The translations under genes and the position numbers were made by a program. From an uncultured Holdemanella sp. (GTDB taxonomy: Bacteria; Bacillota_I; Bacilli_A; Erysipelotrichales; Erysipelotrichaceae), in assembly GCF_934772795.1 (NCBI RefSeq), contig NZ_CAKVMR010000036.1:1-23250 (forward strand): 23,250 bases of DNA, read 5' to 3'. Shown here piece after piece: positions 8,601 to 15,701 of the stretch. Under the pieces are notes generated by a model, which was not told the DNA's origin, made no database searches, and saw only the letters and a program-made list of their open reading frames with translations. How positions within the stretch are numbered: position 1 is the first letter of the stretch; each line of letters starts with the position of its first letter.

Positions 8601-9039
8601 GGCTCAAGTACAGTTATCGGGATATATTCCTAAAAAATTCACAGATAATGATGGAGATAAATTGGAAATCTATCAACACATTAAGAAAACTGAGAGTTTG
8701 TCTGAGTTGATTGAATATGAAAAACGTGTTGAAGATTTATTTGGACATATTCCAAATGAAGTAAAACAATTGTTTGAACAAAAGAAATTAGACTTCTTTG
8801 TGAATCGAGAAGGTGTTGAATCTTTAAAAGAAACAGAGGATGTTGTCACAATCACAATGAGTGCTGAATGGTCAAAAAATTGTGATGGTGTTAAATTGTT
8901 TGGCGCTATCAATGATATTAGTCGTAAGATCAATTTGAAATTAGAGGGTGGAAAAATTAAAATCATGATTTCCAAACGATTAAAGAAACATATTGAACTG
9001 ATGATGCAGGTTATTGAAAAATTAGAAGGAGAATTTTGA
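5653..9039 (+). CDS. mfd: Transcription-repair coupling factor Mfd
   Basis: Mfd is an ATP-dependent translocase that displaces stalled RNA polymerase and recruits UvrA. The domain order is: UvrB-like N-terminal region; CarD-like RNA polymerase interaction domain starting at about residue 460 (NDYVVHEQYGIGQYVGI); SF2 helicase with Walker A GDVGFGKTE (about 612), Walker B DEEQRFG (about 713), SATPIPRTL, and IIETGLDI plus QIRGRVGR; then the C-terminal TRCF domain. About 1128 residues, full length. A TTG start at 5653 is chosen because AGGTGG (5642-5647) is spaced 5 bases from it; the upstream GTG at 5644 lies inside that ribosome site. The stop overlaps the start of rqcP. Confidence 0.96.
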   Translation: MKDTILKKLQSNPVAQQMLQFGNNIGNLFPNEEALCMASAFMQDKQTRIVVKKNRYEAQQLYQRLKPLVEDTLLFVMEESLRVQAIASSPEDKQEQLYVLTQLVKEDKPRIIICNTAAFLRYLPDKELFKSLCFKFEVDQEITMAELKQKLNRAGYTKVNYVDRPCTYASRGGIVDVYCLEYEHPIRIEFFDTVIESIRLFHEETQRTIQTIDSVLINPATDLLFTDDQIEYLQKEIDSELEKQQAKLIQDDYDFLLDYIEKDKISIENYDIDPHLYIYFSYLNTNKLTDYVNGHIIFSSQEEVENGYKKLNEETISFIQEMVESHQYLPKYSMFHDIFTFEKEHKIQMFHDFLDFKHPIFSKIETLEKSDQPLIQILENLKGKNIYISLDEEHTKKVQEALKAYSIHRNITFIEDDFYEGFTYEDISVYTQQELFHRPSQIKRYQKTFKQGQILQNILELEPNDYVVHEQYGIGQYVGITTRKIKGKTLDYLHVLYNGGDELFVPLSQFQLVRKYVSKEGVGIKLSQLGSNKWKKTKEKVSKKVEEIASRLVELYAKRNEDIGFAFSKDDDLQREFEEAFEYEATPDQIRATEEIKREMEKPKPMDHLLCGDVGFGKTEVAMRAAFKAISNNKQVALLCPTTILSMQHYQTFMKRFENVGANIRVVNRFVATKEISQIKKELAEGQVDIIIGTHKLLNKSFQYKNLGLLIIDEEQRFGVEHKEKIKEMKNAIDVLSLSATPIPRTLQMSLIGVRTISQLNTPPLHRHPIQTYVMENKKSVVKEIIQRELSRGGQVFYLYNHVSNIYSVAKNIQNMFPDAKVAVAHGRMEKNDIEQTMIDFEQEKYQILVCTTIIETGLDIANANTMIIDDADRFGLSQLYQIRGRVGRREKIAYCYLLVQPQKELTEQAHKRLKAIKEFTSLGSGYKVAMRDLTIRGAGDMLGPQQAGFIDDVGLDLYLEMLASAIKEKQGKPIEDKKNDKVAQVQLSGYIPKKFTDNDGDKLEIYQHIKKTESLSELIEYEKRVEDLFGHIPNEVKQLFEQKKLDFFVNREGVESLKETEDVVTITMSAEWSKNCDGVKLFGAINDISRKINLKLEGGKIKIMISKRLKKHIELMMQVIEKLEGEF

Positions 9040-9308
9040 TGCGATTAGATAAATATTTAAAAACAGCACGAATTTTAAAAAGAAGAGAAGCTGCTAAAGA
9101 ATTAGCTTTACAAGGCCGTATCTGGGTCAATGATCGAGTGGCTAAGCCAAGCACAGAATTAAAAATAGGCGATACCATTCGAATTCGTTTTGGAGCAAGA
9201 CTTCTTGAAATTCGTGTATTAGACATTCAAAAACAAGTTTCGAAACAAAATGCCCAACTGTTGTTTGAAATCATTCATGAAGAAAGAATTGAAGATGAAC
9301 AAGCTTAA
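9039..9308 (+). CDS. rqcP: S4-domain RNA-binding protein RqcP (YabO-like)
   Basis: This small basic protein of 89 residues is built almost entirely of one S4 RNA-binding domain: MRLDKYLKTARILKRREAAKELALQGRIWVN, then IGDTIRIRFGARLLEIRVLDI. RqcP homologues bind the large ribosomal subunit and assist RqcH in alanine tailing during ribosome-associated quality control. The ATG at 9039 overlaps the mfd stop (TGATG) and has AGAAGGAG about 8 bases upstream, so translation is coupled; a TTG just upstream is not a better start. The mfd-rqcP neighbourhood matches Bacillus. Confidence 0.88.
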   Translation: MRLDKYLKTARILKRREAAKELALQGRIWVNDRVAKPSTELKIGDTIRIRFGARLLEIRVLDIQKQVSKQNAQLLFEIIHEERIEDEQA

Positions 9309-9714
9309 CGTAGTGTGTGGAGCGCTTGTCATAGATAGAAAAGTGATGATTGCACAAAGAAATTATGGTTCGAGCAAAGGTTTCTTTGAGTTTCCTGGTG
9401 GAAAAGTTGAGAAAAGTGAAACAAAAGAAGAAGCTTTAATTCGTGAGTGGAAAGAAGAATGTGATATTGATATTTACGATGTTCAATATTTAGCTTCTAG
9501 TATTGATTATCAAGACGGATATGAAATTCACTTAACTTGTTTCACGTGTACTTCGAATGAAAAACCAACAAAATTAAGTGTGCATTCCGAATATATTTGG
9601 ACAACTCCAGATCATATATATGACTATAACTTCTTTAAATCTGATAAAATGCTTGTAGAAGCATTAAAGGGGGTATGGCCATGTTTAACAAAACCAATGA
9701 AACCAAAGTGTTAA
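9295..9714 (+). CDS. NUDIX hydrolase, MutT/CTP-pyrophosphohydrolase type
   Basis: This protein of about 139 residues has a Nudix box beginning GGKVEKSETKEEALIREWKEE, so G-x5-E-x7-RE-x2-EE is complete, followed by CDI where the consensus has x-G-hydrophobic. The divergence falls on the non-catalytic Gly; the metal-binding glutamates are kept. MutT-type enzymes hydrolyse oxidised or non-canonical nucleoside triphosphates such as 8-oxo-dGTP. The ATG at 9295, overlapping the end of rqcP by 14 bases, is preferred because NVVCGALVIDRKVMIAQR is the usual family beginning; ATGs at 9250 and 9277 would add residues encoded within rqcP. Its 3' end overlaps the next gene by 34 bases. The exact substrate is not determinable. 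Confidence 0.85.
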   Translation: MNKLNVVCGALVIDRKVMIAQRNYGSSKGFFEFPGGKVEKSETKEEALIREWKEECDIDIYDVQYLASSIDYQDGYEIHLTCFTCTSNEKPTKLSVHSEYIWTTPDHIYDYNFFKSDKMLVEALKGVWPCLTKPMKPKC

Positions 9715-10880
9715 GAGATCCTGTTCACGGATATATTCATGTGAAATATCAAGTGATATGGGATTGCATCAACGCAAAAGAATTTCAAAGATTGCATCGT
9801 ATCCATCAATTGGGTGGAGATTTTCAAATCTATCATACAGCGGAGCATTCACGATTTTCTCATAGTTTAGGTGTATATGAAATCACAAGACGAATGTGTG
9901 AAGAAGTCGATTCAATTGCGGCTACTTTAAGTGAATATGAAAAGATTCAAGTTTTATGCGCGGCTTTGTTGCACGATTTAGGACATGGACCATTTTCTCA
10001 CTTCTTTGAAACACTTCACAAGAAGCATCATGAACAAATGACTTGTGATTTAATTTTGGATCCTGAAACAGAAATTCATAAAGCACTTATTAAAGAGGAT
10101 GAGGCTCTTCCACAAAATGTTGTGTTGATTCTAACGCATAAGCATCCAAAACCAATGATGTATCAAATGATTAGTTCACAACTGGATGCAGATCGAATGG
10201 ATTATCTATTAAGAGATGCCTATGAAACGGGTACAAGCTATGGAAATTTTGATTTAGAAAGAATCTTACGTACTTTACGAGTTAAAAATGACTCTTTATG
10301 TGTAAAAATGAGTGGAATGCACAGTATTGAAGACTATATTATGGCAAGATACCACATGTATTGGCAGGTTTACCTGCATCCAGATGCCAAATCATATGAA
10401 ATTATGATTCAACAATTCTTTAAACGATATGCGCAAGTACGAAACATAGATGTATTTGAACCATTGTTGAATGGAGAGTTATCGAATAAGGATTTTTATC
10501 TAATGGATGAACATCGTATGTTCTATGGTTTTCAACAAGCCTTAGAGAGTGAAGATGAAATTTTAAAAGATTTTGCGAATCGAATTTTGAATCGACATTT
10601 GTTTGAGTGGATAGAAGATCCAAGTCGCCAACAAATTCAAGAAATAAAGAATAAATTGATGGTATATGGATATGACTTAGATTATTACTATTATGAAGCT
10701 ATTTCACATTCTAAAGCCTATTTACCTTATACAGAACAAGATGAGAATCAAATCATATGGATGTTAGATTCTAAAAAAGAATTGATATCTTTATCGAGTT
10801 GTTCACAGATTGTTAAGGCGTTATTAAAGATGAAAAATCAAACAAATAAGCGCATTTATTTTCCAAAAGAAATACTTTAA
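9681..10880 (+). CDS. HD-domain phosphohydrolase, YwfO/SAMHD1-like
   Basis: This 399-residue protein resembles bacterial HD-domain dNTP triphosphohydrolases of the YwfO/EF1143 type. DPVHGYI near the start, EHSRFSHSLGV (His61), LLHDLGHGPFSH (His98-Asp99) and SQLDADRMDYLLRDA (Asp near 169-174) form the H...HD...D metal site. Such enzymes degrade dNTPs to deoxynucleosides and triphosphate, often under allosteric control; that activity is inferred from the family. ATG 9681 is chosen because AAGGGGG (9667-9673) is 7 bases away; ATG 9675 is too close to it. Pairing with a NUDIX gene suggests a nucleotide-pool maintenance unit. Confidence 0.87.
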   Translation: MFNKTNETKVLRDPVHGYIHVKYQVIWDCINAKEFQRLHRIHQLGGDFQIYHTAEHSRFSHSLGVYEITRRMCEEVDSIAATLSEYEKIQVLCAALLHDLGHGPFSHFFETLHKKHHEQMTCDLILDPETEIHKALIKEDEALPQNVVLILTHKHPKPMMYQMISSQLDADRMDYLLRDAYETGTSYGNFDLERILRTLRVKNDSLCVKMSGMHSIEDYIMARYHMYWQVYLHPDAKSYEIMIQQFFKRYAQVRNIDVFEPLLNGELSNKDFYLMDEHRMFYGFQQALESEDEILKDFANRILNRHLFEWIEDPSRQQIQEIKNKLMVYGYDLDYYYYEAISHSKAYLPYTEQDENQIIWMLDSKKELISLSSCSQIVKALLKMKNQTNKRIYFPKEIL

Positions 10881-10884
10881 AAAT

Positions 10885-10914
10885 AACGGTAACATGTGAT
10901 GTGTTACCGTTTTC
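10885..10914 (+). terminator. Hairpin terminator after the HD gene
   Basis: A perfect 10-bp stem AACGGTAACA/TGTTACCGTT with a 7-base loop begins 4 bases after the stop codon and is followed by only a short T run (four Ts including stem bases). It closes the pth-mfd-rqcP-NUDIX-HD unit. The rest of the gap to 11048 is very AT-rich with no gene. Confidence 0.7.
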
Positions 10915-11011
10915 ACTTGTGAAAAAATAGTGTAATTTTATAAAAAAAAGAGAATTTTAGATTAATTCGGTCATATTTTAGTTAAATTGTTATGTTTTTT
11001 AATAAATTTTC

Positions 11012-11039
11012 TTGCAAAAAAATCAGAGTGTGATATTAT
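11012..11039 (+). promoter_or_regulatory. Possible promoter just upstream of the ywiB-like gene
   Basis: TTGCAA (11012-11017) and TATTAT (11034-11039) are spaced by 16 bases. Transcription would start near 11045-11047, only a few bases before the ATG at 11049. Confidence 0.5.
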
Positions 11040-11048
11040 GCACTAGCT

Positions 11049-11435
11049 ATGACAAATCAGGTACATTTATTTGATAAAATTTCGAATCAAACATTGTATA
11101 AAGGAGAGGCTAAGATTGACTTTTCTGGTAATGAAGGTCTATTAGTTTCTTTTAATAATGATACACATCGTTTCGAATGGAGAATTTGGAAAAAAGGATT
11201 GGTTATTCGTAGTGAATCGGATGTTATTGTGAATTTGACATTGCGTTTAAATAGTCAAACAAAAGGTCATATTGAAACTGAATTTGGAAAAATAGATTTA
11301 GATTGTCATACAAGTCATTATGATGTAGATGAAAATTGTGTAGAAGTTAAATACAGTCTTATACAAGGGAATGAAAAACAAGAATTTCACTTTGTACTAT
11401 ATATAAATAAGGAGGAGACATATGCAGTCAATTGA
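11049..11435 (+). CDS. DUF1934 (YwiB-like) beta-barrel protein
   Basis: This 128-residue protein of unknown biochemical role matches the DUF1934/YwiB family by its strand pattern, especially LRLNSQTKGHIETEFGKIDLDCHTS followed by an alternating hydrophobic strand, and by its position directly before argS, as in Bacillus subtilis. The family has a calycin-like barrel fold. Only ATG 11049 is available as a start: an in-frame stop lies at 11031. No Shine-Dalgarno sequence precedes it, while a -10-like TATTAT ends 9 bases upstream, suggesting a leaderless message. An AAGGAGAGG within the gene (11101-11109) lacks a suitable start after it except ATT. Its end overlaps argS by 14 bases. Confidence 0.72.
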   Translation: MTNQVHLFDKISNQTLYKGEAKIDFSGNEGLLVSFNNDTHRFEWRIWKKGLVIRSESDVIVNLTLRLNSQTKGHIETEFGKIDLDCHTSHYDVDENCVEVKYSLIQGNEKQEFHFVLYINKEETYAVN

Positions 11436-13056
11436 AGTTGAATTAAAGCAGGCCATTCAAAATGCAGTGAAAAAAGCATTTGATTTAGATTTAGATGTAC
11501 AAAACATTGTGGTTGAAACACCAAAAAATAAAGATCACGGTGATTTCTCAAGCAATGTTGCGATGCAATTAACTCGTCAATTACACCAAAATCCAAGAAT
11601 GATTGCACAAAGTATATTAGATGCATTCTCATTGGAAATGGTTTCTAATGTAGAAATTGCAGGACCTGGCTTCTTGAACTTTACATTATCTAAAGACCGT
11701 TTTAGTACAGTTATTTCTGAAGTATTAGCTCAGAAAGAAAACTATGGACAACAGCCAGCTAATGGCATCAAAGTGGATTTGGAATATGTTAGTGCCAACC
11801 CAACAGGATCATTACACTTAGGTCATGCTCGTGGAGCTGCATGGGGAGATAGTTGTGCTCGTATCATGAAAAAAGCTGGATACGATGTAACTCGTGAATA
11901 CTATGTGAATGATGCGGGTAATCAGATTACAAACTTAGCATTATCATTAAATGCTCGTTATCGTCAGGCACAAGGAATTCCTACTGAAATTGGTCAAGAC
12001 GGATACATGGGTAAGGATGTTGAAGAAAAAGGATATGAATTGGCGAAGGAATATCCAGGAACATACTTAGAACCAACGGAAGAAAATTTGAAATTCTTCA
12101 GAAAAGAAGGAATTAAATTTGAATTAGATAAAATTAGAAAAGACTTAGATCGTTATCGTGTACACTTTGATGTTTGGTCAAGCGAACAAAGCATTCGTGA
12201 TGCTGGTAAAGTAGAAGCAGCTATCAATGAATTAAACGAAAAAGGATATGTATACGAAAAAGATGGAGCATTGTGGTTTGAAACTACAAAGTTTGGTGAT
12301 GATAAAGATCGTGTTTTAAGAAAACAAGATGGTTCATTGACATATTTAGTTCCAGATATCGCATATCACAACGATAAATGTCAACGTGGATTTGACATGT
12401 TAGTTGACTTCTTTGGGGCTGACCACCATGGTTATATTCCTCGTTTAAAAGCAAGTATGACAGCATTAGGAAATGATGCGGATAAATTACATGTCGATAT
12501 TATCCAGATGGTTCGTTTAGTATCAAACGGTGAAGAAATGAAAATGTCAAAACGTTTAGGAAACGCAACAACAATTAATGAGTTGTGCGATAAAGTAGGC
12601 GTTGATGCAGCTCGTTATTTCTTCGTACAACGTGCATTGGACTCACATTTAGATTTCGATATTGAATTGGCAACTAAGAAATCAAATGAAAACCCAGTTT
12701 ACTATGCACAATATGCTCATGCTCGTATGTGTTCTATTCAAAAACAGGCACAGGATATTGAATTGGCAACAAGCTTTGAAGATTTGACAAACGAAAAAGA
12801 AATTGAATTAATGAAGTCTTTACAAGAATTCAATAAAGTAATCGTTGAAACAGCTCAATCTCGTCAAGTTCATAAAATGTGTCACTACATTCAAAATTTA
12901 GCTAGTAAATTCCACAGTTTCTATAACGTATGTAAAGTTGTAGATCGTGATAATTTAGAATTAAGTGCACAACGTCTAGCCTTAGTAAAGGCAACACAAA
13001 TTGTTTTGGCAAACGCATTAGAATGTATTGGTGTTGAAGCCGTTGAATCAATGTAA
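11422..13056 (+). CDS. argS: Arginyl-tRNA synthetase
   Basis: This class I aminoacyl-tRNA synthetase charges tRNA-Arg. It has 544 residues. The Arg-specific N-terminal add-1 domain (residues about 1-90, with KNKDHGDFSSNVAM) is followed by the catalytic core with EYVSANPTGSLHLGHARGA (HIGH motif as HLGH, 132-135) and KMSKR (374-378), which many ArgRS proteins lack in canonical form but which is clear here. The DALR anticodon-binding domain follows, with YAQYAHARMCSI around its start. AAGGAGG precedes the ATG, inside the end of the ywiB-like gene. It is followed 25 bases later by rpoE. Confidence 0.97.
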   Translation: MQSIEVELKQAIQNAVKKAFDLDLDVQNIVVETPKNKDHGDFSSNVAMQLTRQLHQNPRMIAQSILDAFSLEMVSNVEIAGPGFLNFTLSKDRFSTVISEVLAQKENYGQQPANGIKVDLEYVSANPTGSLHLGHARGAAWGDSCARIMKKAGYDVTREYYVNDAGNQITNLALSLNARYRQAQGIPTEIGQDGYMGKDVEEKGYELAKEYPGTYLEPTEENLKFFRKEGIKFELDKIRKDLDRYRVHFDVWSSEQSIRDAGKVEAAINELNEKGYVYEKDGALWFETTKFGDDKDRVLRKQDGSLTYLVPDIAYHNDKCQRGFDMLVDFFGADHHGYIPRLKASMTALGNDADKLHVDIIQMVRLVSNGEEMKMSKRLGNATTINELCDKVGVDAARYFFVQRALDSHLDFDIELATKKSNENPVYYAQYAHARMCSIQKQAQDIELATSFEDLTNEKEIELMKSLQEFNKVIVETAQSRQVHKMCHYIQNLASKFHSFYNVCKVVDRDNLELSAQRLALVKATQIVLANALECIGVEAVESM

Positions 13057-13081
13057 GTATTAAGAGGAGTTTTATTGAATT

Positions 13082-13429
13082 ATGAAAAAGTCTATGATTG
13101 AAGTTGCATATCAGGTATTGACGAATAATAATGGAGCTATGCCATTTGTTGATCTTTGGAAAGACGTAAGTCAGGAAATGGGATTTAATCAAACCCAGTT
13201 TGAAGATAATATTGCTCAATTTTATACAGATTTATCTTTAGACGGACGTTTCTTGAACATGTCACAAAATACTTGGGATTTGCGTTCACGTCACACGTAT
13301 TCAGAAAGTGTTATGGATACAGATTCTATCGCAATCGATGAAGATGATGAGGATGAAGAAGATTCAGAATTGATTGAAGATGAATTAGACGAAGTAGAAA
13401 AAGAAATGGACGAAGAAGAAAACGAATAA
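13082..13429 (+). CDS. rpoE: DNA-directed RNA polymerase delta subunit
   Basis: This 115-residue protein has an N-terminal HARE-HTH winged-helix domain (about residues 5-70, with MIEVAYQVL, MPFVDLWKDV and LDGRFLNMSQNTWDLRSR) followed by a very acidic Asp/Glu tail from about residue 80. This is the architecture of the Gram-positive RNA polymerase delta subunit, which increases specificity and recycling of the polymerase. The tail is shorter than in Bacillus. The start ATG is 12 bases from AGGAG, rather long, but no other start is in frame. In Bacilli rpoE lies upstream of pyrG; here a teichoic acid cluster follows. Confidence 0.93.
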   Translation: MKKSMIEVAYQVLTNNNGAMPFVDLWKDVSQEMGFNQTQFEDNIAQFYTDLSLDGRFLNMSQNTWDLRSRHTYSESVMDTDSIAIDEDDEDEEDSELIEDELDEVEKEMDEEENE

Positions 13430-13492
13430 AAGGCGCTCTTTTCACAATAAATTCACATTGAATTGTTAGAATTAAAGTGGAAAGGAGAAGGA

Positions 13493-13549
13493 ATGCAAGA
13501 AAATCTGCGTCATGCAGATTTTTTTTCTGTGAAAAATTTGATAAACTAG
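13493..13549 (+). CDS. Possible 18-codon leader peptide before the tag operon
   Basis: AAAGGAG (13481-13487) is followed at good spacing by ATG 13493 and 18 codons, MQENLRHADFFSVKNLIN, ending at TAG 13547-13549. An intrinsic terminator lies inside the ORF, and the next gene starts 23 bases after the stop. It may be a leader peptide that links translation to read-through, or a chance ORF over the rpoE terminator. No run of a single regulatory codon is present. Confidence 0.3.
   Translation: MQENLRHADFFSVKNLIN
13501..13526 (+). terminator. Intrinsic terminator between rpoE and the tag operon
   Basis: An 8-bp perfect stem AAATCTGC/GCAGATTT with loop GTCAT is followed by a run of T to 13526. 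It ends the argS-rpoE transcript, or attenuates the downstream operon if a promoter lies in 13430-13480. I did not find a convincing promoter in that interval. Confidence 0.8.
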
Positions 13550-13572
13550 AAGTTGTTAAGGAGAATTTTTAT

Positions 13573-14403
13573 ATGTTTAAAAGCATTTCATATGTTATAA
13601 AAGAGAATTTTTCAAATGTTTATCGTATTTTCTGTATCGCAAAATATGAATTGTTGTCAGATATGCGAGATTCAAAATTTGGTATTTTTTGGAACTTTGC
13701 CTCTCCCGCTATTCAAGTTTTTACATATTGGCTAGTATTTGGTATTGCCTGGGGAAGAAAGGCCCAGACATACAGAGGCATCACAGTCGAATATTTACCA
13801 TGGCTAGTTGTGGCATTTAGTGTATGGTGGTATATCCGTCCATGCATTGTAGATGGGTGCTCTGCAGTTTTCTCAAAGACAAACGTCATCACAAGAATGA
13901 AGTTTCCTGTATCCGTTTTACCGGCAACTGTTTGTTTAAAAGAATTGTTTAATCACTTTGTGATGTTGATTATCACATTTGTCACTTTGATTTTAAGTGG
14001 ATGGTATCCAAATCTAAATTGGTTATGGATCATCTATTATATGTTCTGTGCATTTATGCTTGGAGAAGCAATTTCACTTGTATTATCTGTACTTACAATG
14101 TTGTGGCGTGATGTAAAGAAATTTATTTCTTCAATCATGCGTATGTTGATGTATTTTTCTCCAATCTTATGGGATTGTCATTTCAAACCGGATGTTCCAT
14201 TTGCGAGTATTTTAAATAAGCTTGTAAAGGTAAATCCAGTTTATTATATTATTCAAGGATATAGGGACGCTGTATTCTATGGAAGAAATGTTTTTGACCA
14301 TCCGGCAATCACACTTTATTTCTGGTGTTTAGTTTTTGCGATTTTCGCACTTGGATGCTTTTTGATGTATACCTTCAAAAAGAAATTCATCGATATGATT
14401 TAA
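13573..14403 (+). CDS. tagG: Teichoic acid/polysaccharide ABC exporter, permease (TagG-like)
   Basis: This 277-residue ABC-2-type membrane protein belongs to the TagG/Wzm family, which flips or exports undecaprenyl-linked wall polymer. It has an N-terminal amphipathic stretch, then about six hydrophobic segments: WNFASPAIQVFTYWLVFGIAW, WLVVAFSVWWYIRPCIV, a pair around residues 125-165, one near 175-200, and the C-terminal LYFWCLVFAIFALGCFLMY. The loop VNPVYYIIQGYRDAVFYG is typical. ATG 13573 is chosen because AAGGAG lies 9 bases upstream; a longer frame begins at 13477 but its first 32 codons cross a terminator and look non-coding. The tagH ATPase gene follows after 10 bases. Confidence 0.88.
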   Translation: MFKSISYVIKENFSNVYRIFCIAKYELLSDMRDSKFGIFWNFASPAIQVFTYWLVFGIAWGRKAQTYRGITVEYLPWLVVAFSVWWYIRPCIVDGCSAVFSKTNVITRMKFPVSVLPATVCLKELFNHFVMLIITFVTLILSGWYPNLNWLWIIYYMFCAFMLGEAISLVLSVLTMLWRDVKKFISSIMRMLMYFSPILWDCHFKPDVPFASILNKLVKVNPVYYIIQGYRDAVFYGRNVFDHPAITLYFWCLVFAIFALGCFLMYTFKKKFIDMI

Positions 14404-14413
14404 GGAGGCTTTT

Positions 14414-15232
14414 ATGTCTAAAGAAGAATATGCTGTTGAAGTCGAAAATATTTCAAAAATTTATACTTTAAGAAATAAAAATAATCAATATAAAACAGAT
14501 AAAAAAGAATTCTATGCCTTAAAAGATGTATCTTTCAAAGTAAAAAAAGGCGATGTTGTTGGAATTTTGGGAACGAATGGTTCTGGTAAATCAACTCTGT
14601 CTTTATTATTGTCCGGAATTTCTGAAATCAATAGTGGTACCATGAAAATCAATGGAGAACAAGCTTTGATTGCTATTAACACAGGATTGAATCAACAATT
14701 AACAGGACTTGAGAATATTAATGTAAAAGGGGCGTTGATGGGTTTAAGAAAGAAACGTATCCAGGAAATCACGAATGATGTTATTGATTTTGCAGAATTA
14801 GGTGATTTCTTATATCAACCAGTAAAAAAATATTCATCAGGTATGAAATCACGTTTAGGTTTCTCCATTTCACTCGCATTAAATCCAGATATCTTTATTG
14901 TCGATGAAGCATTAAGTGTTGGTGATAAAGGATTTGCCAAGAAATGTATGAAACGAATGATGAAATTAAGAGATGAAGAAGGAAAAACAATTTTCTTTAT
15001 TTCTCACTCATTAAGCCAAGTTCGTGAATTCTGCAAAACAGGAATGTGGATCGAAGGTGGACAACTTGTTGAAATGGGAGATATCAACAAGGTTTGCGAT
15101 GATTATTCGGCTTATGTTGATAAGTTAGAGGCTATGAGTAAAAAAGAAAAGAAAAAATTCTTGGATGAGAAATTTGAAAAGCGATTACTTCCTAAAAAAG
15201 AAAAGAAGGGTATCGCAAAATTATTTGGTTAA
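14414..15232 (+). CDS. tagH: Teichoic acid/polysaccharide ABC exporter, ATPase (TagH-like)
   Basis: This 272-residue ATP-binding protein of the TagH/Wzt type powers the TagG permease. It has Walker A GTNGSGKST (53-61), the shortened Q-loop region typical of polysaccharide exporters (IAINTGLNQQLTGLENI), signature SSGMKSR (141-147), Walker B DIFIVDEAL (159-167) and switch FISHS (195-199). Residues after about 240 form a short Lys-rich tail; the large extracellular C-terminal region found in Bacillus TagH is absent. TAAGGAGG precedes the start. Neighbouring tagD and tagF-type genes support glycerol-phosphate teichoic acid as the cargo. Confidence 0.9.
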   Translation: MSKEEYAVEVENISKIYTLRNKNNQYKTDKKEFYALKDVSFKVKKGDVVGILGTNGSGKSTLSLLLSGISEINSGTMKINGEQALIAINTGLNQQLTGLENINVKGALMGLRKKRIQEITNDVIDFAELGDFLYQPVKKYSSGMKSRLGFSISLALNPDIFIVDEALSVGDKGFAKKCMKRMMKLRDEEGKTIFFISHSLSQVREFCKTGMWIEGGQLVEMGDINKVCDDYSAYVDKLEAMSKKEKKKFLDEKFEKRLLPKKEKKGIAKLFG

Positions 15233-15233
15233 T

Positions 15234-15257
15234 AAAGGAGTTTTAGGGACTCCTTTT
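15234..15257 (+). terminator. Hairpin between tagH and tagD
   Basis: A perfect 8-bp stem AAAGGAGT/ACTCCTTT with loop TTTAGGG starts right after the tagH stop. The trailing T tract is short and broken, so it may be a partial terminator or an mRNA processing/stability element. A weak -10-like TACAAT at 15277-15282 could restart transcription for tagD. Confidence 0.5.
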
Positions 15258-15313
15258 CAATTTATCAAAAATAGTTTACAATTACAGTGTTTATATAGGG
15301 AGGTTTATGACTC

Positions 15314-15700
15314 ATGAAAACAGTAATAACATATGGAACTTTTGATTTATTTCATGTAGGCCATTTAAATTTATTACGTCGTGCAAAAGAATTAGGGGAT
15401 TATTTAATTGTAGCGGTAAGTAGTGATGAGTTTAATTTGGGTAAAAATAAAGTTTGTAAGATCAAAGATACAGATCGTATGAAGATTGTAGAAGCTATTA
15501 AATATGTCGATAAGGTAATCCCAGAAACAAGCTGGGAACAAAAAATCGAAGATGTTAAAAAATATAATGTAGATGTATTCGTCATGGGTGATGATTGGAA
15601 AGGAAAATTTGATTTCTTAAAGGATTATTGTGAAGTTGTTTATTTGCCAAGAACTGAGGGTATCAGTACAACACAATTGAAAGAGGAATTGAAGGGTTAA
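15314..15700 (+). CDS. tagD: Glycerol-3-phosphate cytidylyltransferase
   Basis: The enzyme makes CDP-glycerol from CTP and sn-glycerol-3-phosphate, the activated building block for poly(glycerol phosphate) teichoic acid. It has 128 residues, the standard GCT length. The nucleotidyltransferase motif HVGH (14-17, in TFDLFHVGHLNLLRRA) and the RTEGISTT signature (113-120) are both complete. GGGAGG lies 10 bases before ATG 15314; the ATG at 15307 is out of frame. The next gene starts 1 base after the stop, implying translational coupling with the polymerase that consumes its product. Confidence 0.95.
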   Translation: MKTVITYGTFDLFHVGHLNLLRRAKELGDYLIVAVSSDEFNLGKNKVCKIKDTDRMKIVEAIKYVDKVIPETSWEQKIEDVKKYNVDVFVMGDDWKGKFDFLKDYCEVVYLPRTEGISTTQLKEELKG

Positions 15701-15701
15701 T

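Noticed and set aside
9250..9294. A longer NUDIX protein starting at 9250
   Set aside because: It would begin deep inside rqcP and add 15 residues not resembling the family start; ATG 9295 gives the usual N-terminus.
13477..13572. An N-terminal extension of the tagG frame by 32 codons
   Set aside because: The extension crosses an intrinsic terminator, has an atypical Arg/Cys/Phe composition, and a good ribosome site is found right before ATG 13573.
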